A DNA stretch of 64,000 nt, taken from Strix aluco. Lineage: Eukaryota; Chordata; Aves; Strigiformes; Strigidae. The stretch's first letter is position 1. Every line of letters starts with the position of its first letter. This document shows, in pieces, positions 35,041 through 47,600 of the stretch. The stretch is taken from contig NC_133935.1 in the NCBI RefSeq assembly GCF_031877795.1, forward strand, positions 50,411,330 to 50,475,329, written 5' to 3'. The position numbers and the translations under genes are program-made. Below the pieces are notes generated by a model that was given only the letters and a program-made list of their open reading frames with translations, was not told the origin of the DNA and made no database searches.

Positions 35041-38000
35041 GTGTTTCTAATTGCTATGACTACAGTTCAACTATGGACATCTTGCTCTGCTTTCAGTACA
35101 GTTGCGACTGCACCTGCAGCTGAAGCAACTTGGTAACCAAAGTAGCAGAGGAAAAATGAGTAGGAGAAGGAGGATTAGTTAATGAATCTGTTGATGGTGT
35201 GAAAATGAGCCCAGGCACAGCTGATTTTCCAAATGCTGCCTTGGCTCTGGAGGACTAAGAAGATAACAAGGAGAGAAACCTACAGCGTGTTTTCTAGTTG
35301 TGTTGTGTGAACCTTCTGAGTTTTGACTTGCACACTGGGTCTTTTCCAGCTCTAAAAAATCAGACCACAGGTTTTATCACCATATTTAGCAGATAAAACT
35401 ATCAAAAGTTGCTAATTTTACACAGTACCTTTTCAGAGTCCAGTAGCATCATAAATTATAGACCTGCCTCCATCAGAACAGCTCTTGCGCAATAAGCTGT
35501 GAGAAGATGCTGTTGGCAATCAACTTCACAAAATTTTTATTTTCCAGATTATCCCGCTTCCAGAATGTGGTTTAGGGTCCAATGAGCTTAAAATACACTG
35601 CATTTCTTGGGAAATGGCTGGAGGAGTTTGGTTTTGATTTTCTTGCATTGTCCTTGCTAAATGTTTCATGCTGTGAAATTCAGTCTTCTCTGATACAGGC
35701 AGTAGCAATAGGAAAATTAAAATGTATCCCTCCCCTCCCCCAATTTATTGCCATTTAATATATTTTTAAAAAATCCCTACCAAGCTGAGATGAATCAGAA
35801 CCATCTTTCCAGCAGATGGTTAAAACTAAAGGGAGAGAAGCATGGCTTCATTGGGCTAATCCAAGAAAGGGAAAAGCCTTCTGAGTGGTTCCCTTTCCAG
35901 GCTGGTTAACAGCCCTTCGCTCAGCAGGTTCTGACCATCAATGAACTAACCCTTTCCTCCAACCTCGCCTCCCGCTGGGCAGGAATTCAATGCATGAGCA
36001 GAGGTCAGTGTTAATGCCATCTTGCTAAAGGCATCCAGCTTTCATTCACAAAACAAACCACTTTACTGGCTTCAGAGGGAAAAGGAAGTGACCCAGGAGA
36101 AAAAATGCGCAAAGCTTTTCTCTTAAGTGAGAAACAGTTTATGGTATAATACCAGTCGCAAAAGGGTTGAATCAAACATTGATATAATATATCTTTAAAG
36201 CAGCTCCTTAAGTGAGAATCAAGGAAAGATTATTTTGCCCATATCTAAGCTTAATGGCACACTTACACAAATGAGGAACTACAGCTGCAGCGAGCACTTG
36301 TGCTGCCTGCTGCAGTTTACAGAACAAACATTTGGGATCTATCTGGCTAATCATGATATATTTTTCATGTGATCATCTGTTTATGCTTCTTCGGTTTATA
36401 TTTCTTGGGACTGGGCTGCATGCCAAGGGGCTGGGGGCTGGAGTCGGCAAACACCCCCCCAGGCCCCATGGGACCCTCGGCAGGACCCTTGGCCACAGCT
36501 GCTCCAGCTCCACATGGGAACAGCCCCCCCTCCCCCCCTTTCTCCTGCCCATCCCTGAGGATGCAGCGTACTTGGAGCTACACAGCTTAACCCCTCCTTT
36601 TCTTCCCACAGCCCCTCTTGCACTGGAGCCATGGACTGGGCATGCATGTGTAAGGACATCTGCATATGCTGTTCAGTGCACATTTTAACCAAAAAATTGC
36701 ATGGTGCCCTGGCATAGCTCAATTAGGAGGCACTCAATTAGGAGTGATGGAGGCACATGTTTCTGCACTTGTTTCCAAAAAATCCTTTTTTTCCCATGTG
36801 GTTTGTGTCCACCAGCCCCCCCTGGCCAGCAGCAGCACGAGGGACTTGCCATGGCTGCCCACTGAGCTGGAGACCCTGGGGTGGCCACTGCCACCATGTC
36901 CCCAGAGGGTCTGCACTGTAGTCACCACACCAGACCGCCCTCTCTTTCCACGTGTGACTCCCACGGCTGTTTCACCAGGCAGAAGCCTTCATCTTTCAGC
37001 CATGGGCACCGGCAGAGGCTGTGCTTTCCACCTCGGCTATCTGCCTTGTGCCTCCCCACCCACAGCCCCACAGCATGCTTGTGCCCCAGGGCAGAAATCA
37101 GCCCTCCCGGACCACAGCCAGCAGGACCAGGCTGCCCCAGTCAGGGACTGGCCCAGGTCAAGTCACTGGTCGTGCTGCTCATGCCCATTGCAGCCCCCAT
37201 GGCCTCCATATACTAGACTCAGCGGGCGCTCCTCTCCAAAGCACAGGCACAGCAGCATCCTACTGCTACTTTGACAATCAGATCGCCAAAGCTGAAGAAA
37301 CAAAATCAAGGCAAAATTTTGATTAAGCAGCTTTAAGATGCTGGAAAGAGGCCAGCTGCATGCAAGATCTCCTGTTTCTCTCCCATAGAGGGAGCACAGC
37401 TTGTCCAGAAAACACTGAAGCAGATGCACTTCTGTAGCCATTGCAAATTTAAGAGGTTAAAGGAACTGGAAAATAGACAAATGATGGCCTATGCCTCCAG
37501 CTCAAGGCAAAGATGATTTTTAGAAGTGTTGCTGCTGCTTGTCTGACCTTCAACTGGGATGCAGCAAAAATGGGGTCTTCTCAACATTGCAGAACTCCTG
37601 ACAGGTGTTGCTGGCAGGCAGGAGGGTTTGGTGCAACACCTTTAGGACAGTTCTAGTTTTGGCAAACGAGTAAGCAGCTTTGAGCCCCCACCAAGAGCAG
37701 CTGGGATTGTTCTGTACCCTTGCAGGCTATGGCATTTCCCTGCAAGCATAACTCTGCAAGGAAACTACACCAACAAGAAGGAAAGGCAGAATGAACCTGG
37801 GCAAGGCCACGGACATGTAGACCTGTAACAGTGAACCACACTACCTGGTTACTCTGCTAATGGTCACTGAAGCTACCCACTTTCCTGATTAACAGGCAAA
37901 TAAATAATACCATGTTGCTTCTTTCTTCTCCATCAGCTGTCACACAGCAGCCGTGCAGCCCCAGGCCCCATGGCAGATCTGGGTCCAGCCCCAGGAGAAG

Positions 38001-41000
38001 CAGAGCCAGCTTTACCCTTCAGGCACTTCAGCACTGAGCCACCTTTGGCCCCTCACAGCTCTTTCACATTTGGACAGCCAGGGTCCCATCCAACCTAGAA
38101 AGCAGTCAGGCCGTGTGTCTGGTTGGCAATGAGGAACCCTGTGGGTTTTTTTACTGTTCAGCTCCATTTCCTGGCTACAGCTGCGTTTGTGCAACAGTCC
38201 TGAAAGATTCCTGTTGCCTGGAGTGGGTGGATGGGGTGAGAGGAAGCCAGGAGGACCTTGAAGGCACACACTAGGTACCCTGCCCTCTTAACATTTCCAG
38301 CCTGCAACCACATCCTCTCAAGCTGTGACCTCAGCGGCTCTGCCAGCAGAAGCGGAGGACCGCAGGCTCACTGCACGAGCAGGCCTCCCCAGGCAAGACA
38401 CTGGGGCAGGGGCATGAGGGCTCCAGCATGATTGTGCCATGTGTTCCCCGAAGGTGCTCACCCCATCTGGGGGTTTGTGGGGTTGCTGGCTCTCCCACAT
38501 GAAACTTCAGTGGGGACCTTGCCCTTCACTGCAACAGCAGCCAGAGACCCCATGGGTCCTTCTGCACACACAGACACCATGACTCTGGTGGTCTGGCATA
38601 TAACAACGAGGGCTGTTATGCCCTGCCCGCTCTCCCAGCACTTCAGGATTTTGTGGGATGGACATCACCTTGGCACTCAGAGGGCCGTAAGCAGAAGCTG
38701 TCTCATCTACTCTCACTTCTGGCAGGATCCAAGCCATTGCATGCAGAAAACAGCTCCTACTAACATCCCGTCACTAGGGGAAAGAGCCAAAGTCTCTATA
38801 CGTATCAGCCTGCTCATCTGGAGAGAAATGTGTCTATACTTATCAAATGCCTCAGAGCTAAAAGCAGGTCCCACATGGCCAGGTATGATGAAGGACGAGT
38901 GCCTGGGAGCCTGACTCACAGGGCTCTGCAACCTGGCTCCCAGCAAAGCCTGAAAGAGCAGTGCTGCATGCAGGACTGTCACGCAAAGCAGAAGGACGTT
39001 AAATTCCTGGTTCAAAAGGGTGAATGAGCATTTCTTTGTGCAGTCTCTACCTCCCTGAAGATATCTACTTTGCTCCTTGTGCTTCCACTATATTTCCTTC
39101 CTCTCCATTTCACACCACTAATACATTACATATAGGCATGAAACTGAAGAAATGAAAATGCAGTCTCAGCAGCAATAGCTCTCAAACTATTCTAGAAGAA
39201 GGGTAAGGTAAGATGGGAAGGGAGCAGTGCATTTGTCTGGTTGGTGGGGAAGCCCAAATGCGACAGGCATAGCACTTAAGTCTGTAAGAATAACTTGCAG
39301 ATGCAGTGGATCAAAGCCATGCCATCAATCCTTCATAATCAACTGCCACCAAGATTACTGGTAGATGTCCTCACTACTATGCAGTATGGCCAAGAAACAG
39401 AACAAGGAGGGGCAGTAAGGGGCACGCTGGCAGTCAGGAGAAAGTCCCCCTCTCAGGCTAGGATGGCTCAGCTCATACACTTTTGTAGAGGAATTATTTT
39501 TCATCATGCTCAAAGTTGGTTACACAGTGTAAATCCTCTTCCTCATTGTTCACTAGCATCCCTGAGTCTTTCAGACAGAGCCTGGAGGCCTTTTCCCCAT
39601 GTTGAACATGTTAAGTCCCATGAAGGCAGGGGGGATGGCTGAATGAGAATACAGTTGGCTGCCAGAGAGGCTGGTGGTTGCTGCGTTGGCAATTCTTCCT
39701 TTCACCAGTCATTTTTAGGCAAGCCAGGATGTTCCCTTCTCTCAAATCTTGATCTAAAAGTACAAGCCCCAGATTGCTTAATATTCTGGGTGTTGAGGGA
39801 ATTTCAGATCCCTGCAGTGGGACATATGTCTACAGAAGCTCTTTGTAGTATTTGAGACTTCAGTGGATTCACATTTTCTCTCTTTTTACAATAGCAACAC
39901 GAGAAAGCACAAAGTCTCACATATCTGATGATTGCACAAGGGGGATTTTGGAGGGGGGGAATTATTTCAGTCTGGTATTTCTCCTTTATTTTTTATTTAA
40001 TTCTATATTCCGCAGTTCAGCTACTTAAACAAAAAGTCGAAACAACGAAGTGTGAGGAACAGCATGTGGAAGAGACAGTCCCTGGGAGACTGCAGGTGCT
40101 GGTGGCCTCATTTTATAGGACAGAAGCTGATACCCACCAGTCTGGAAATGCCAAGTCTACTAATACAAAAAATAAATCTCATGAGAAATATGGGCTTTCA
40201 TGGATCATCTAGTAAAGGTGAACATGTTTTATATCATATTGCACACTAGGAAATAGAAAGCAAATGGCACTGACAGTATGCATTGACAGTGCCCTTTCTA
40301 TGGCAGATTTTTATGTGTTTTCCAGAGTCTTTAATTCTCTTACTTCAGAGTCCCTCTCACTGTGGATTTATGACATGTTTCCTGCCTTCCTCCTCCTCAT
40401 CTGTTCCCCCATCTCTCTTACTTGAACTACTTTAAAGTGACATGTTGACACATATCCATGTGATGAAAGTAAGCACATAGCTCCGGACCCAACAGAGCAT
40501 GTTTCTTTGCAGCTTGGTGACCCCAGGTCAGCCAACACACCCTGCCAACATCTGAACACAAATGCAGCAGACAGACAGAGGGATGCCCACCTGGCAGGGA
40601 AAGGCCACGAACCAGGAGGTGGAAAGGCTTGGTCTGCATGGAGCAGTCAAGATACTGCTCTTTTTCAATCCCTTGGGTGCCTACTTGGTGCTGCTGGGTG
40701 AGAAGTAAAACTCTTACTGCTATTAAGTCACAGTCCATGATGGCAGCAGTTTGATGGTCCCCTCTGGAATAGTTACCCTCCAGTAACTTCTACTACTCAC
40801 CATAGATGTACTCACCTTAAAAACACAAACTATGCCGCCAGCACTGTCATCAGTGACACACATCCCACTCAGCAAACTCTCTCCTTGCCCTTCCTCCAAG
40901 TTCAGGTGTCACCCCCTCACTCAACCTCGAGTAGTGGGGGAGCAAGCCAGCACCCAGAGCAAGGAGCAGAGGGTCTCCCCTGCATGGTCATACGTGTCTG

Positions 41001-42631
41001 GGGACTAAAGCAAGGACAGCAAGTTAAAGGTTCCCCGCCCTCAGCATTGCTGCCTGACTGACCTCAAAAGGTTCATAACTGCTTTTGTGCCTTAGTTTCC
41101 TCCTACCTGTTCCCATGGTTTTTAATTTTTTTCCTTTCTCCCTGTGTTCCTCCCCCATTCTTACAGATTCAGCTCAATGCCCAAGAGCATTTGCTAATGT
41201 TTTGAGATTAAGTCATTTGAAACATGTTTCGAAGTCCTTCTGTTTCTCTATGCACTGCATCACACAGAGGTGTGAGATCCTAGCACCAGGTCCAGACCCA
41301 CAAGTTAAGTATACCAAATGCTGTAGATCACTGCCCTCTCCCCACCAGTGCTCATCCCTGTTCCCTGTCTAACCCAGGGAATCCCCTTCCTTCCGTCATC
41401 ACTAAGAAATGCTTATGCTTAGGGCAGCCTCCCAACTCTCTGCAAAAAGTGAAATGCCAAACACCTTTACAAATACAGTGCTTGGTGGTACCCCTTCCCA
41501 AGATGTCTGTTCCTGGGCAGCCTTTCCAAAGGATGTTTTGAGCAGCAGTGATCACTTGTCCCACGGAAACAGCAGCACATGGCAACTTGCTGCCTTTGCC
41601 TTCTGCTGGTCTGAGGCTTTCTGAGGATTTGCAATTTTACGGGATGTGTTCATCTACCTTTGAAACAATGTGGCTGCTTCCTGCAGCTTTAAAGAGGCTG
41701 CACATAGCCTGGCTACATCATCCTAGGGAAATTTCTTGATCCTGGTCAGTACAACCGTAAGTTAAACCTCATGTGTTCTCTGTGTAAATGTGGAGTGGCA
41801 CCCAGAAAAGCTTTATGGTGCCAGAGTCTGGAGTTTCTCTGTCGTGTGATCACCACATTCAGGATGCCAACGCTATGTAATTTTACAGTTATTAAGGCCC
41901 TTTTTGTTACCACTAGAGTAAAAAAAGAGTATTTTCACCATAATGCTTTTCAAATACTTATGTGAAAATATAGAGATTTGCTCTTTGGTCTACTTATAAA
42001 AGCCCCTGCAAGGTGTCTCTAAGGGCATTAACTTTTTTCTAGTGTTAGCATGACTCTTAGAGCTCACTATCTATTGAGATTAGCAAGGGGTCTGGAAAAT
42101 CATTACAAGAATTCAGAGCTGTGGGCTCATGCCCTTTCACACCTTTGCAAAGCAGCGCATATTTGGATTCATTCAGACATCTGCCACCTGGAATAAAAAT
42201 ATTCGATAAAAACAAGCCAGGCATGCATAGAGCTCACCAGCACTTGCCTTGACCCAACAGTGCTCAGCATCCTGCAGAATCACATTCCTCTCCTGGGGCA
42301 AAAGACAGCGCAAAGGACAAGGCAAGCATGTTCTCACCCTGGCTTTTTGCAAACATGCATGAGATTGAGGGTCTAGGATGGGCAGAGTCACTGCAGGGCA
42401 AGCAAGGGTGAGCTTGTATGTGTACACATATGTACACACACATGGGATGCCTGGGTGAGCTGCATGCGTTCACACTTGACGAGCAGCTACCCAGGGCCAT
42501 CTCGCTTAGCATCCTCTCTCCCATCAATGCTAGTGGTGGCCTCTTAAAGATCATCTGTAAGAAAGTTATCATTCTACTTTCACTATAGACTCCCAGCTTC
42601 CAGCAATAAATGGATTAGGATATCCCTGAGC
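35041..42631. other. non-coding stretch with GC-rich patches
   Basis: No gene recognised. GC-rich patches at about 36410-37240 and 38280-38560 contain frames of 100-200 codons, but these are open on both strands simultaneously and rich in Pro, Ser, Cys and His, as expected of GC-rich chance frames. The longest (36666-37274 plus, 202 codons) matches no family I know. No splice-bounded exon or CpG-island-like promoter is evident. Confidence 0.5.
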
Positions 42632-42885
42632 TCATGTTTGTGCCTGTATCACAGGTTTCTGTATTTCCATAATTTTGTCTAATCCCTTGGAATCATGTGT
42701 GCTTGTGCATCCCATAACATCCTGCAGCACTGAGTCCCACAGAGTAACTCCGTGTGGTACAGAAAGGTTCTGTCTCTTGCTTCCACTAAACCTCCTGCCT
42801 GGAAATTTCACTGGGTCCCTTCTAGTTCTTGTGCCATAAGAAACAGTGAGCTGCTGTTCCCTATCCATCTTCTCAACATCATGTT
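42632..42885 (-). mobile_element. ancient CR1 LINE ORF2 C-terminal fragment
   Basis: Translated on the minus strand, the fragment reads as the C-terminal end of a CR1 ORF2 from an old amniote lineage. SYGTRTRRDPVKFPGRRF is followed by VTLWDSVLQDVM and KGLDKIME, matching in order the family pattern of an RxHPxKLxGGRF-like block, a VxLWNSLPxDVV block and a FKxGLDKFME block. It is in one open frame of 78 codons (42632-42868), with nucleotide similarity extending to about 42885. The surrounding element has decayed beyond recognition. It is older than the 10-14 kb CR1s. Confidence 0.75.
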
Positions 42886-44487
42886 ACAGGAACGTGGTTT
42901 ACACACAGACAAACTTTACACACAGACAAAGAAGCAAGGTTTGAGATGGAAACAGTTAAAACCTCACTTTGACAGCACCATACACAGGAAGCAGCCTGTG
43001 AGAACAAAGCCCACTATACAGAGAGGTGGGCATTTGTGTGATTTATCATTTTAGACCTGGTCCCCCCCGCAAGGGCATTGTTTGCCAGCATTGCACCAGG
43101 TCTAAGGGGCTCTGGAGTAGCTTTTTGGGAAGGTTCCTTTACTCAAGTTAACCCACTGACCTAGAAAACACCAGCCCAATACTATAGCTTTGGTCTCAGC
43201 TCAGATCTACATGAATCATGCTTGGGGTTCGGCACATTAGAAAACCAAAGAAATGGGAGTGAGCCAATCTCCAATTCCAGGGAAGTGTCACAGGAGTCCT
43301 GACACCACCTGAAGTCATCTGCCTTCCAGGCCTCGCCTCTACGTTCACAGGCATGCTGCACATAAAGCCTCTGCTCTCCCAACCCAGGACGTGTCTGTGA
43401 GCACTGTGCCGCTGAGCTTTGGTCTTTGTCTTCTCTTGTCTTTTTCCATAGCTTATGTATGCTACCAAAAGACCAAGAATAAACCTACTTTCAAAGGGAC
43501 CCTAAAATCTCAGAGATGGACAGTCTGCCTGAAATCTCATAAGTGCATCAAGGTGGTTGTCACAGTTTCATGGGGCAAAGGCCTCTTCCATGCTTCTTGG
43601 CCAACTAAAGCTGGATACACATCTATTAACTTAGAGGGAAAAATTTCTGAAGTTTCTCATGTAGAGAGCAGACTTAGACTTTCTTGTGAGCACAGGATGA
43701 AGGCAAATGCTCACAAGGTGGATGCTGACACCCACCCAGGTTCATAAGTAACTATGGGCTACACAAGGGGTGGGCTGGACCATAGGGAGTTTATAGTGCA
43801 AATCTTTGCCCAGCTATGGCTTTTGGGAGTCCTTTTGTGACATGGCCCCCTCGAGGCGGCACCATCTGGAGATGAATGAAGCCAGAAGAATATCGAAGAG
43901 TTTTCACACCATGTTGACCTAATACTACAGAGCTGGGATAAGTCTTGAGTGCATGTGTCTTGCCTCAACTCATGGAAGGGACAGGCAGCTTTGCAGTCAG
44001 TATCAGCTTTTCATTCACTGGAGGTTTTCAAGATATCTTCAAAGATATTTTGAAAGCATTAGAAAGGGTTTGTTAGCTATTTATATAGATGGGGAAAGAG
44101 CAGCAGAGGGTTGAAGTTACATGCTACAGCATAGCAACTTCACTCCCATTAGGGGGTGACATGTTGTCCCCACCATCTCCACCTCCAGTCCTCCCAGTCC
44201 CTGATCCTCCTTCCCTCTGCACCTGGCTACCAGATCAAGTGCTCATCTCACTCCGCTGTCAGTTCACCTCAGCAGTCCAAATTACCCACTTCTTTTTTGC
44301 TGGGTTAGTCTTCTGTGGTTTCAGAAAGCTAAACCAGCTCAATGCCGGTATAAAACTACCAGCACGAGAGAGTGGCAGGAGTGGGGGGACGGGGGCAGAA
44401 GGAGGGGTGCAGGACTAGCACCACCTAGCAACAGCCACCCAGTGATGGGCCAGAGCCACACTCTTGTTTCACCCACCGCCATTCCCA
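42886..44487. other. non-coding stretch
   Basis: No gene recognised. A 17-base unit beginning TTTACACACAGACAAA is tandemly duplicated at 42898-42931, just after the CR1 fossil. The open frame at 43391-43747 has no recognised domain. Confidence 0.5.
42898..42931. repeat. 17-bp tandem duplication
   Basis: Two adjacent copies of a 17-base unit beginning TTTACACACAGACAAA, identical except at the last base. It is a small local duplication with no known function. Confidence 0.8.
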
Positions 44488-44655
44488 TTCTCCTCTCCTC
44501 TCCTCTCCTCTCCTCTCCTCTCCTCTCCTCTCCTCTCCTCTCCTCTCCTCTCCTCTCCTCTCCTCTCCTCTCCTCTCCTCTCCTCTCCTCTCCTCTCCTC
44601 TCCTCTCCTCTCCTCTCCTCTCCTCTCCCCTCCCCTCCCCTCCCCTCCCCTCCCC
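44488..44655. repeat. 168-bp uninterrupted polypyrimidine microsatellite
   Basis: The plus strand contains only C and T for 168 bases. The first ~139 bases are near-perfect CTCCT pentamers (about 28 copies), followed by about six CCCCT pentamers to 44655. The complementary strand is pure purine with G-runs. Repeated frames such as LLSSPLLSSP (plus) and RRGEERRGEE (minus) across it are artefacts. Long homopurine-homopyrimidine mirror repeats are known to form triplex H-DNA and to stall polymerases. No gene adjoins it. Confidence 0.97.
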
Positions 44656-47600
44656 ATCCCTGGTTCACCATCCACCTCGCCCCCAGGACAGCAAGGAGAG
44701 CAAAGCATAGGGTCATAGAGCACACAACGCTGCAAAGGGGTTTGCAGGATACAGCCCTCAGGTGTGAGAAGTGATCTTTTTGCCACATGCAGCTGAGCAG
44801 TCTCAAACAAACGTGCTCTGCAATATTGTCTATACAAGTGGCACAGGGCAATACACTTTCTGCAACACACTGTCAGCTGGTGAGAAACTCTGCAGGAAAG
44901 AAAGTGCACAGCCTCTCCCAGCTGCCCTGGGCTACAGGCATCAAACCTACACACAGCCTTGCTGACACTATATAATTGTCCACAAGCAGGGTAGTCTGAA
45001 TGGCACCCTTTGAATCACAGACTTTCATGTCTCTGGCAAATGGAAAAGCAGACATCGATAGATGATGAATATAGTGAGAATTGTATTCTAATCGGAAATA
45101 AGACATATATTAGCTTGTACTGGATCAAATAACACGAAGGATTAAAATGGCTGTGCTGAATAATTGAGATCCCAGTTGTATAATTTTTCCTATCATTTTA
45201 AAGTTATGCCACGGAACCAGCAATATTCCACTAATAAAAAAAAGATTGCTCATAAAAAGGAAAAATATCAAAGAGCCATCAGTGAATAGGAACATTAGAG
45301 AGAAGCAGAATTTTCCCACTCCTCACCCTGTAGTGTGTGCAGGTACTACTTTATAGGCTTTGATTCTTTTATAAAATTATAAACACAAATTCATGACAAG
45401 CAGCTAGTATACTTATGCACAAGCCACATACATGTACATCAGATGTATGGTGATGCTGAAAATTTTCTCTTTACCCTTCTACCTGCATGACACTGTGTGC
45501 ACTTGTGGTGCTGTGCAATTAGAAAGAATTGGCAAGACTTGACTTGATAACCAGAGTAACAGCCACATCCAATTGTAAACTGGGGGTTCAAAATATAAGT
45601 ATTTATGGGGTTTGAGCCAACTCAATCTGAAGGGATCACTTTCTAAATCTAGACATGAGTAAACAGATTCCTTCCTGCTGTTTGTCCCCAGCACCACACA
45701 AAGCAAGGAGCTGTAACCATAGGCACATTCAAAGCCTCTGCATCGTATTACTAGTAGCTTGAAATGCAGACTACAGCCCCTTTTAAAGATAGTATTTTTC
45801 CAGAAATGTTTATTTTAAGTTTAGAGCTGTTATTGTTATTTCTTCTCAGTGGTATAAAAGTCCAGTTGGAAGAGTTTTCTTTCCTCTGCATTGAGGTTGA
45901 AAATTCCTGGAAAGCCATGACAATATTCAGCATTCATGATTACACAGACAGACATATTTCATGAAAATTGCATAGGCTTTTAATACAGGATTATGAATGA
46001 GCTCTAATGTTGAAATTGTATTAGATTGAATTTCAGAACGTATTTAACATATTTCCATACAGCAACCTTGGGATGTCTTTTCAATAACAGTGATTATTAC
46101 GGGCAGGCTGTTTTTTATGAAAACATTTGTTCAGGGTGGACAAGGCTTCCTGAAAAATGTTGTACATCTTTATGGCTGACGTTTTAGTTGTTTTGAATTA
46201 ACTTTTTTCACAGCCAGAATGAAACGTTTCACCATATAATTCTTCATGCATGTCTTCAAACAAACCTGGAAACTTTGCCATGAATTTTCTAAACTGTAAT
46301 ACAATCTCAGGCATGAAAACACTTTGTGAGCTGGAGGTGAGCATTTTGTCGCAAGTTATCCTGTTACTCTCAAAATATAAATATTCTTAGCTAACGTCTG
46401 TCTTTTAAAAGGAATGGTTGCTCAGCTGATTTGAAGGCATCTCTAAGTATCATCCTGTAAATAATCCCATGTTTACTCTTTTACAGGCCTCCTACAGCTG
46501 ACTGACTAGCCCACAGATCTTGATAAGGAGAAGCTGTTTGACTGAGTGGAATAGAGTTCAGATTTTTCTCTGCATAACGGCAAACACATTGAGATTACTC
46601 ATCACCCAGGACAGCATATGCATTTGGAAAGCAGAAGTCGGCGACTCACCTTTGGGATCTGCCAGCATGAGCAGTTTCCCTGCCTGTCCTCATGGCACGG
46701 CTCATGGATGGTCCCCTGGACCAGTGGCTCAGCTCTGACATTTTGGCCTTTTTTTCTCCCTTATAGAAAGCAGCAGAGTTCATAACCCTTTTTGTGGAAT
46801 ATCAGTGGTTTAAAATGGTCAATTTGGAAATGTATCTACTAAGTAAGGTTCAAGGTAATGGAGCATGCCTTTGGCAGTTTATGTGGTTCTCCTGGGGTTG
46901 CTGGACTTACTTCTCCATATTCACTTGCTGCCATTAAGAGCACCCAGACTACTGCATGACATTGATGCTGCATCCTAGTTGCCTCTCGTTCACACTGGTG
47001 TCAACTGAAAGTAACGCTACAGAAAACACTTAGGTTTTACCAGTGTGAGGCACTGAAAGGCTTTCCCTCAGTCATTAGCAAGTTTGATAGCTCTCATTAG
47101 TCTAGTTTAGTCATTGGAGAAAAGAGATGTGTGTTTCCTACACTGATGGCATAAACACTCCCCTCACTTTTACACTGTTGGAAGAAATGTGTATTTTCAG
47201 GACTAAAACAGTAATCCATTCACAGCATGCTTCTAAAACCAACTCTATTTTATTCACCTCTCTTAAATGGTCAAAACTGTGTAATTGGATGCCACAGGCT
47301 CTATACTCCTAACACCTAATAGAGATTCTTTGAAGGGATGTTTTGAAGACATGTGAAATAGGAAGCTCTGTGCCCTATCCTCACTGTTGTTGTGAAACTC
47401 TAGGTGAGTCCACATAGATGTGGATTTTTATTGCAGTTTAACATTTCTAAACACCATTTTGCTGGTTAAGAATGGGCTGAATCATCCAAAATTTACTTTT
47501 GTTTTTGCCCTCTAACTTGACCCACAGAATATATCTACTAATTAAATGTCAACAGGAAACAAATGTCTTCACAGAGGGAAAGTAATTATCTATGGCAATT

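Noticed and set aside
36705..36745. tRNA-like box A (TAGCTCAATTAGG) beside a repeated CAATTAGGAG
   Set aside because: No box B (GGTTCGAxTCC), no acceptor stem or cloverleaf downstream, so not a tRNA gene or clear tRNA-derived SINE.
36666..37274. 202-codon plus-strand open frame in a GC-rich patch
   Set aside because: Several other frames on both strands are open over the same bases, and its composition (Pro, Ser, His, Cys) is that of GC-rich noise. No family resemblance.
44339..44954. Long frames encoding RGEERRGEE or LSSPLLSSP repeats
   Set aside because: They are direct translations of the pentamer microsatellite and are open because a repeat of 5-base units without stops is open in all frames.
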